Both the position numbers and the translations under genes were made by a program. From the NCBI RefSeq assembly GCF_000800805.1, contig NZ_CP010070.1, positions 558,001 through 622,000 on the forward strand: DNA of 64,000 nt. The letters are read 5' to 3'. Of the stretch, positions 59,287-64,000 are shown piece after piece (position 1 is the stretch's first letter; each line of letters begins with the position of its first letter). Origin of the DNA: Candidatus Methanoplasma termitum (lineage in GTDB: Archaea; Thermoplasmatota; Thermoplasmata; Methanomassiliicoccales; Methanomethylophilaceae). The notes under the pieces are model-generated. The model did no database searches, had not been told where the DNA came from, and saw nothing but the letters and a program-made list of their open reading frames with translations.

Positions 59287-60642
59287 TTATGTCCCAACAA
59301 GGGGGTCGCTATCTTTCTTTTCTACAGAGAGCGCTATCATAATCAGCGCTACGACCGTCGCAATGAACATTATCCCCCAAACCAAGGCGAAGTTGCCCAG
59401 TGTGTAAGAGGCCTTTATTATCGGATCGGTAATCAGTGTGAAAACTCCTGCTCCCAGGAAAAGGAAGAAATTCAACGCAGACACCGACGTTCCTGATATC
59501 GCTGTCGGATACCACTCCCTCACCTGAGTGTAGGACAATGTCATGAATCCTCCGGAGAACCCAAAAACGAAACATATGGCCATCCAGAACCAGTAGTTGT
59601 CCATTTCTCCTGCGAATCCCCATATTATTCCCCATGTGGCTGCGAACAACAGAGTTCCCCAGAACATCGCTGTACGTTTTGATTTAACGATGCCTCTCCC
59701 ATTCAAAATACCTATTATCGCCGAGCTCAATATCTTTCCTATACCCAAAGCAAGAATCAGCCACGATGCCGCCAAAGCGAAATCGTACACCTCGTTGAAG
59801 TAAATTGTTGCCCATGTGCTTTGAAAGACCATTATCGATCCGTAGACAAAGAAGTATGCCATTGCCATGGTCCAGAACTTCCTGCCGCTCATAAAAACGG
59901 TGATCAGTCCTTTGACCACAGAGATCTTTGCATTTGTTGCATCCGTTGTATGTGTTCCCTGCTCCTCTTTTTCTATCTCTTCGATGGCGGGAAGACCCAT
60001 TTTATGCGGGTGGTCCCTAACGAACGCATAACAAAGCAACGCTATTGTCAAGGTCACCAGTCCCAGGAGCAGGAACACATTTCTCCAACCCACTGCGTCC
60101 GCAAGAATATCCAGTGGTGCCGTTGCAGCTATCGCCCCCACATTGCCTACTGCGACCACTATACCAGCGAGTTGTGGGAAATCCTTCTTTCCAAACCAGA
60201 CAGAAATGATCTTCATCAATGGGATATAAATGACCGCCATTCCGGCAGCGATCATAATTTTTCCCAATAAGATCATCCAGAATTCTGTTCCTAAGAATGT
60301 CAGGAATGAACCCACTGTTGCGATCATCATGAATATGAAGGCTGCTTTCCTGGGACCCAGATGATCTGCGAGCAGTCCGCTTGGTATCTGCATCGCCGCA
60401 TATACCCAAAAATAGGTCGTGCTCAGTAGTCCCACTGTACCGCCGACATCTGCCACTATTTCCTTGCCGACAGTGCCGACGGAGATCCTGTGGAAATAGA
60501 CAAAGAAGTACGCTGTGGTAAGTATGATGAATATGACCCAGCGATATCTGTACAGAGTCCTTTTCAGTTCCTGTGGCGTTTTTGAGCTTTGACTTTTTAC
60601 GTCAGCGAAAGTATCTTTTTTGAATAGTGCTGTAATCTTCAT
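59287..60642 (-). CDS. Major facilitator superfamily transporter
   Basis: A 451-residue permease with twelve predicted helices and a central cytoplasmic loop containing EEIEKEEQGTH. The motif A-like loop is GLLADHLGPRKAA after helix 2. YFFVYFHRISVGTVGKEI in helix 1 resembles the oxalate/formate and sugar-phosphate antiporter branches. The substrate cannot be assigned. It lies seven bases downstream of the DUF362 gene, on the same strand and probably in one operon. Confidence 0.85.
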   Translation of the reverse strand: MKITALFKKDTFADVKSQSSKTPQELKRTLYRYRWVIFIILTTAYFFVYFHRISVGTVGKEIVADVGGTVGLLSTTYFWVYAAMQIPSGLLADHLGPRKAAFIFMMIATVGSFLTFLGTEFWMILLGKIMIAAGMAVIYIPLMKIISVWFGKKDFPQLAGIVVAVGNVGAIAATAPLDILADAVGWRNVFLLLGLVTLTIALLCYAFVRDHPHKMGLPAIEEIEKEEQGTHTTDATNAKISVVKGLITVFMSGRKFWTMAMAYFFVYGSIMVFQSTWATIYFNEVYDFALAASWLILALGIGKILSSAIIGILNGRGIVKSKRTAMFWGTLLFAATWGIIWGFAGEMDNYWFWMAICFVFGFSGGFMTLSYTQVREWYPTAISGTSVSALNFFLFLGAGVFTLITDPIIKASYTLGNFALVWGIMFIATVVALIMIALSVEKKDSDPLVGT

Positions 60643-60649
60643 GATGGGC

Positions 60650-61765
60650 TCACTTGACCTCTATGAGCTCATAATCAGATGAACCGAGTTTCATTTTTTC
60701 AGCGTGTTCGAACGTTGACTGCCATTTTGTGTTGGGATGTACACACCTGAAGATGTCGGCCGGCCTCTTTCCTTTGGAATTGACATACAGCCTGCTTCCG
60801 ACTATCATTGGCTGTTTCTGGGAGAGATCTACGCATGCCTTATCCAAAGCTACCGGATCGAAGGATGCCAGCATCCCGACGTTCGGTATTATCGGAAGAT
60901 CGTTCTCTTTGTGACAATCGCAGAAGGGCGAGACATCCGCTATTATCGAAACATGGAAATTGGGTCTGTCCTTCAAGAGTGCTGCGGAGTATTCCACTAT
61001 CTTACAGCAGATTATGTCCATTGCCTCGTCCATATTGGCGCTGATCGCGTCAAAGGGGCACATGCCGATGCATCTTCCGCACCCGACGCAGATGTTGTGG
61101 TCGATCGATGCTTTTTTGTTGACTGTTATTGCGGAATGAGCGCATGCCTGAAGGCACTTTTTGCAGCCTCTGCATTCCTCCTGGTCCACGCTCGGCTTGC
61201 CGGAAGTATGGAGTTCCATCTTCCCTCTTTTTGATGCGCAGCCCATACCTATGTTCTTTAATGCGCCGCCGAACCCCGTGAGTTCATGGCATTTGAAGTG
61301 ATTGAGCGTTATCAGAACGTCCGCATCGTATATCTCGCGGCCGATCTTTGCGGTTTCCACGTAATCGCCGTTGATCGGAATTTCAACATCGTTAGTTCCT
61401 TTCAGTCCGTCCCCGATAACTATCTGGCAGCCTGCGGACATTGTGTTAAAACCGTTGTAGTTCGCCGTGTTGAGATGCTCTATCGCATTCTTCCTCTTCC
61501 CCGGATACAGCGTGCTGCAGTCCGTCAGGAACGGTACCCCTCCTTTCTCCGAGACCTTGTCGGCAATGACCTTTGAATAATTCGGTCTCAAAAAGGCCAG
61601 ATTTCCCATTTCGCCGAAGTGCATCTTGATTGCGACGAACTTTTTATCCATTTTGATGCTTTTTATGCCGGCTGCATCGATCAATCTTCCGAACTTGTCC
61701 AAAAGACTGTCCTCTAATTCTGTGTGCATGCTCGTGTAATACACTTTTGGTGTTCCCTTGGGCAT
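60650..61765 (-). CDS. DUF362 protein with two 4Fe-4S clusters
   Basis: A 371-residue DUF362 family protein: AIKMHFGEMGNLAFLRP at the start, LITLNHFKCHELTGFGGALKN in the middle and, inserted in the C-terminal half, a ferredoxin unit CRGCKKCLQACA and CVGCGRCIGMCP (about residues 195-245). Members are common in anaerobes and are of unknown function, probably electron transfer or metal-centre assembly. It is upstream of an MFS transporter in the same operon. Confidence 0.87.
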   Translation of the reverse strand: MPKGTPKVYYTSMHTELEDSLLDKFGRLIDAAGIKSIKMDKKFVAIKMHFGEMGNLAFLRPNYSKVIADKVSEKGGVPFLTDCSTLYPGKRKNAIEHLNTANYNGFNTMSAGCQIVIGDGLKGTNDVEIPINGDYVETAKIGREIYDADVLITLNHFKCHELTGFGGALKNIGMGCASKRGKMELHTSGKPSVDQEECRGCKKCLQACAHSAITVNKKASIDHNICVGCGRCIGMCPFDAISANMDEAMDIICCKIVEYSAALLKDRPNFHVSIIADVSPFCDCHKENDLPIIPNVGMLASFDPVALDKACVDLSQKQPMIVGSRLYVNSKGKRPADIFRCVHPNTKWQSTFEHAEKMKLGSSDYELIEVK

Positions 61766-61934
61766 CAGACCAGTATCTCGGTTTACTATAAATAGGGTTT
61801 GCGACCGGAGATGGAATGTCGAAAAAGAATAGCAAAAATCGCATTTGAGACAGTTTGCCTGCCCTTATGTCTCTTGTCGGATATCGGTCAATTTGTAGCG
61901 GCAAATACTTAAAATACTGAAAATGAACTTAGTC

Positions 61935-61942
61935 TTTAAATA
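61935..61942 (+). promoter_or_regulatory. TATA box of the SpeD-like gene
   Basis: TTTAAATA is centred about 24 nt before the ATG at 61962, consistent with a leaderless transcript. The rest of 61766-61961 holds no gene. Confidence 0.5.
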
Positions 61943-61961
61943 GAAATCAGAGTGGATTCCA

Positions 61962-62387
61962 ATGGAAATAATGAGTTCTAAGAACGGCAACCTCGCTTCG
62001 GACGAGGAGATAATGAAAAGATATGACAAAGAGAAGAAATGGGGGCTTGCCATATGCATCGACCTCGGCGAATGCGATCACGCTAAGGTCTCGTCCAAAG
62101 AGCACATTACTAAGTTCGCTATCGACCTTGCCGACGAGATCAAAATGAAGAGGTACGGCGATCCGATAGTCGTATTCTTCGGAGCTGAGCCCAAAGTGCA
62201 GGGGTATTCCCTGGTACAGCTGATCGAGACGTCTCAGATCTCTGGACACTTTGCCGAGGACACGAACAGAGCGTTCATAGATGTGTTCTCATGCAAAGGA
62301 TTCCCAGCGAAAAAGACTGCGGAGTACGTCAAAAAGTACTTCGGCGCAAAGAAGATGGAATTCTCATTCTGCTTCAGGGACATTTAA
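61962..62387 (+). CDS. S-adenosylmethionine decarboxylase-like protein, altered active site
   Basis: A 141-residue protein with the SpeD/AdoMetDC fold pattern: GLAICIDLGECDHAKVSSKE as the first strand-helix and YSLVQLIETSQISGHF in place of the pyruvoyl-forming ESHISIHT motif, followed by AFIDVFSCKGFPA, close to the family's DvFtCG segment. The self-cleavage serine is present, and the neighbouring His is replaced by Gln. It is either an active decarboxylase for another substrate or a non-enzymatic paralogue. It stands alone after a TATA box. Confidence 0.65.
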   Translation: MEIMSSKNGNLASDEEIMKRYDKEKKWGLAICIDLGECDHAKVSSKEHITKFAIDLADEIKMKRYGDPIVVFFGAEPKVQGYSLVQLIETSQISGHFAEDTNRAFIDVFSCKGFPAKKTAEYVKKYFGAKKMEFSFCFRDI

Positions 62388-62486
62388 ACTTCAATGCCGG
62401 CAAAGCCGGCGATTTTTAACTTACGGGCCGGACGGCCTTTTTCTGTATTACAATAAAATATTATTACAGAATGTATACGGGAGGAT

Positions 62487-63035
62487 ATGGGCTTAGAGGA
62501 GGTCCTCTCAAAGATCTGCGCGGACAAGAATGTGAATTCGGCATTCCTGTTAGAAGGGGAATTTTATGAAGAGGTCATTGAAGAAGAAAGCAGCATCATA
62601 GAATGCACCTTCGGAATGCCTTTAGATAACAGGGCGCTGAAAGAGATCAAAACAAAAGAGATGGCCATTTGTATTTTCTGCTACGGCTCCTTCGAGCCCC
62701 CTTCGGACCACGTCATGGTAATGGAAGATTGCTGCGGTAATTGGATCGGGCACGATGTTCCTTCCTGCAAGATGCACCAGTACAAGAAGGACGATCCCGA
62801 TATCATTTGGCTTTGCGATGATTTTGCGATATACCCCAACAGGGCGGTATCACATGAAATGGTGATGGCCATGCTTCCTCTGAGGGTAAAATGCGTAGGC
62901 GAGAGCGAAGGGGTGAAAGACCCCGTAATAATGTATCCCGCGACATCGACCGACATTATGCTCAGAAAACATTTCGGGATCCCTCTCGGGGATGCGAGGA
63001 TCGCATCGGCGATCATGGCTTTCAACATCCTGTAA
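62487..63035 (+). CDS. Hypothetical cysteine-containing protein
   Basis: A 182-residue soluble protein that I do not recognise. It has conserved-looking clusters MAICIFCYGSFEPP, EDCCGNWIGHDVPSCKMH and IIWLCDDFAIYP, which could bind a metal. GGGAGG lies just before the ATG. The TAA stop overlaps the upstream edge of the pilin promoter block, so it is transcribed towards the pilin operon. Confidence 0.6.
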   Translation: MGLEEVLSKICADKNVNSAFLLEGEFYEEVIEEESSIIECTFGMPLDNRALKEIKTKEMAICIFCYGSFEPPSDHVMVMEDCCGNWIGHDVPSCKMHQYKKDDPDIIWLCDDFAIYPNRAVSHEMVMAMLPLRVKCVGESEGVKDPVIMYPATSTDIMLRKHFGIPLGDARIASAIMAFNIL

Positions 63036-63076
63036 AAATGAAAACGTAGTATAACTGTACTATACTCATTATATAC
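63032..63076 (+). promoter_or_regulatory. Shared pilus promoter block, copy C (second pilin operon)
   Basis: AAAAATGAAAACGTAGTATA and ACTGTAC, then TTATATAC ending 24 nt before the ATG at 63101. It has the same 43-nt spacing as copies A and B. Confidence 0.8.
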
Positions 63077-63100
63077 ACTCATGCAGACAATCAATGAAGC

Positions 63101-63568
63101 ATGAGAAAAACAGAACGTCTCATTAGGAAATTGAACAAGAATAAGAAGGGGAGTATCGAGGGGCTGCCGCTGCAGCTGATGATAATGATCATCATTGCGA
63201 CGATAGGTACCGCCATCCTCGTCGGATGGATGGGGAACATCGATTCTCCGAAGAGCATCGGTTCGGTCGAGGTCGTCTCGGGAGACATAATACTTGACGG
63301 CAACAGCACTACCGACGGGATGATAGAAGTATACGTCTCCGATCAGGACGGTAATCCTCTGAGCGGTGCGACGGTCGTGCTTTCAGGCCTCGGAGTAAGC
63401 GACAAGAACGGAAAGACCGCATATGCCAACACAGACAGCAAGGGGTACGCAAAGTTCGATGGGTTATGTCTGACGCTGAGGGGCGCCGATATAGGTTTCA
63501 TTACCGTCAACGTATCGATGTCGGAATATGGTGAGAACAACTCCACAAGGGTGGCGGTGATCTCATAA
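63101..63568 (+). CDS. Pilin-like protein with Ig-like domain
   Basis: A 155-residue protein with a class III leader, RLIRKLNKNKKGSIEGL, followed by LQLMIMIIIATIGTAILVGW, the pilin helix. Residues about 50-150 form a carboxypeptidase-regulatory or big-Ig-like beta domain (VYVSDQDGNPLSGATVVL, AYANTDSKGYAKFDGL), unusual for a simple pilin and suited to a tip or surface-contact role. Its TAA stop overlaps the start of the next pilin gene. Confidence 0.78.
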   Translation: MRKTERLIRKLNKNKKGSIEGLPLQLMIMIIIATIGTAILVGWMGNIDSPKSIGSVEVVSGDIILDGNSTTDGMIEVYVSDQDGNPLSGATVVLSGLGVSDKNGKTAYANTDSKGYAKFDGLCLTLRGADIGFITVNVSMSEYGENNSTRVAVIS

Positions 63569-64000
63569 AATTAAACAGAAAAGGTGTGATCGACCTGCCT
63601 ATCTGGCTGGTCGTGACCTTTTTGATTTTAGCTGTTTTCGTGCCGGTAGCCCTCAATATGATGGGTGATCTGCAGGATGACTCTGCCGTATCTGCCGCAA
63701 GGGCTGAATCGGAAAAGATCGAGGATGCCGTGAAGAGGACATACTATTCCGGCGCCGGAAGTACCGATACGGTCTCGATATCTCTATCCGGAGGAATGTG
63801 TCTGTTGCTGGGAGGGGGAGGTTCCGATTCATACTGCATTTCGATAATGCACGACGACACGGTCGTAGAGAAGAACTATCTCCAAAGACCTTCGGTGAAG
63901 TTCCTGGGAGACCCGCTCTATGTCATGGGAAATAGAACGCTTTCCATTGAGTGCGTGATAGTTGGAGGCGTCTACGGCGTGGAGGTGAGCGTGATTGATT
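63565..64000 (+). CDS. Pilin-like protein, partial, apparent ATA start
   Basis: The frame ATA AAA TTA AAC AGA AAA GGT GTG ATC encodes (M)KLNRKGVIDLPIW and then VVTFLILAVFVPVALNMM, a class III leader and pilin helix. It stays open to the window end (145 codons). The only start-like codon that keeps the leader is ATA at 63565, with GGTGAT just upstream and overlapping the previous stop as ATAA. An ATG there would make the usual ATGA overlap. Confidence 0.65.
   Translation, partial: MKLNRKGVIDLPIWLVVTFLILAVFVPVALNMMGDLQDDSAVSAARAESEKIEDAVKRTYYSGAGSTDTVSISLSGGMCLLLGGGGSDSYCISIMHDDTVVEKNYLQRPSVKFLGDPLYVMGNRTLSIECVIVGGVYGVEVSVID

Overview
The window reads as the chromosome of a methylotrophic methanogenic archaeon of the order Methanomassiliicoccales, most likely near the host-associated Methanomethylophilaceae. 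This placement is inferred from gene content. The main pointers are a complete pyrrolysine (Pyl) cassette in the order pylT-pylS-pylB-pylC-pylD with a PylS that lacks the N-terminal domain, two monomethylamine methyltransferase genes each carrying an in-frame TAG at codon 202, ramA, a proteasome beta subunit, VOR-type 2-oxoacid oxidoreductase, archaeal pilus genes and archaeal TATA boxes. Of roughly 45 complete genes whose stop codon I read, none ends in TAG; all use TGA or TAA.

Layout. 1-438 is the 5' part of psmB. 854-14725 (minus) is a surface-protein locus: a giant adhesin-like gene of about 12 kb ending in a dockerin-like pair of calcium loops, followed by a membrane-anchored protein with a cohesin-like domain. 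The giant gene is cut into three reading frames by single-base indels. 15602-24339 holds nrdJ, a DUF2085 membrane protein, a type IV pilus assembly operon (Cys-rich protein, ATPase, membrane platform) and a U32 peptidase. 25095-25933 and 63101-64000 hold two pilin-like operons. All three pilus operons share a 43-nt promoter block with fixed spacing. 25934-34939 holds apgM, an iron-sulfur flavoprotein, two tandem GNAT toxin-antitoxin modules, and a vorCBA operon with a cupin regulator and an acyl-CoA synthetase. 35432-37453 is a nested mobile unit: an IS110/IS1111-type element inside two 127-bp repeats flanked by a 9-bp target duplication. 37591-44556 holds a hydrolase, small proteins, a methyltransferase and a PaaK-ACT-SelB-like-PaaK operon.

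The methylamine and pyrrolysine core lies at 44557-57414. The pyl cassette runs leftward from tRNA-Pyl (49037-49106). To its right are mtmB1 and ramA (plus strand) facing an mtmC-mtmB2-amt operon (minus strand). PylBCD make pyrrolysine, PylS charges tRNA-Pyl, and the TAG codons in both mtmB genes consume it. MtmB methylates the corrinoid protein MtmC, RamA reactivates oxidised MtmC, and the Rh-type Amt channel may move the ammonium or methylamine. RamA itself has TAG as codon 2, directly after the only start codon with a proper ribosome binding site, so its synthesis is probably Pyl-dependent. PylS lacks a canonical start codon at its conserved N-terminus.

The right end (57426-63035) holds a Sel1-repeat protein, an MFS transporter, a DUF362 ferredoxin protein, a SpeD-like protein and a protein of unknown function.
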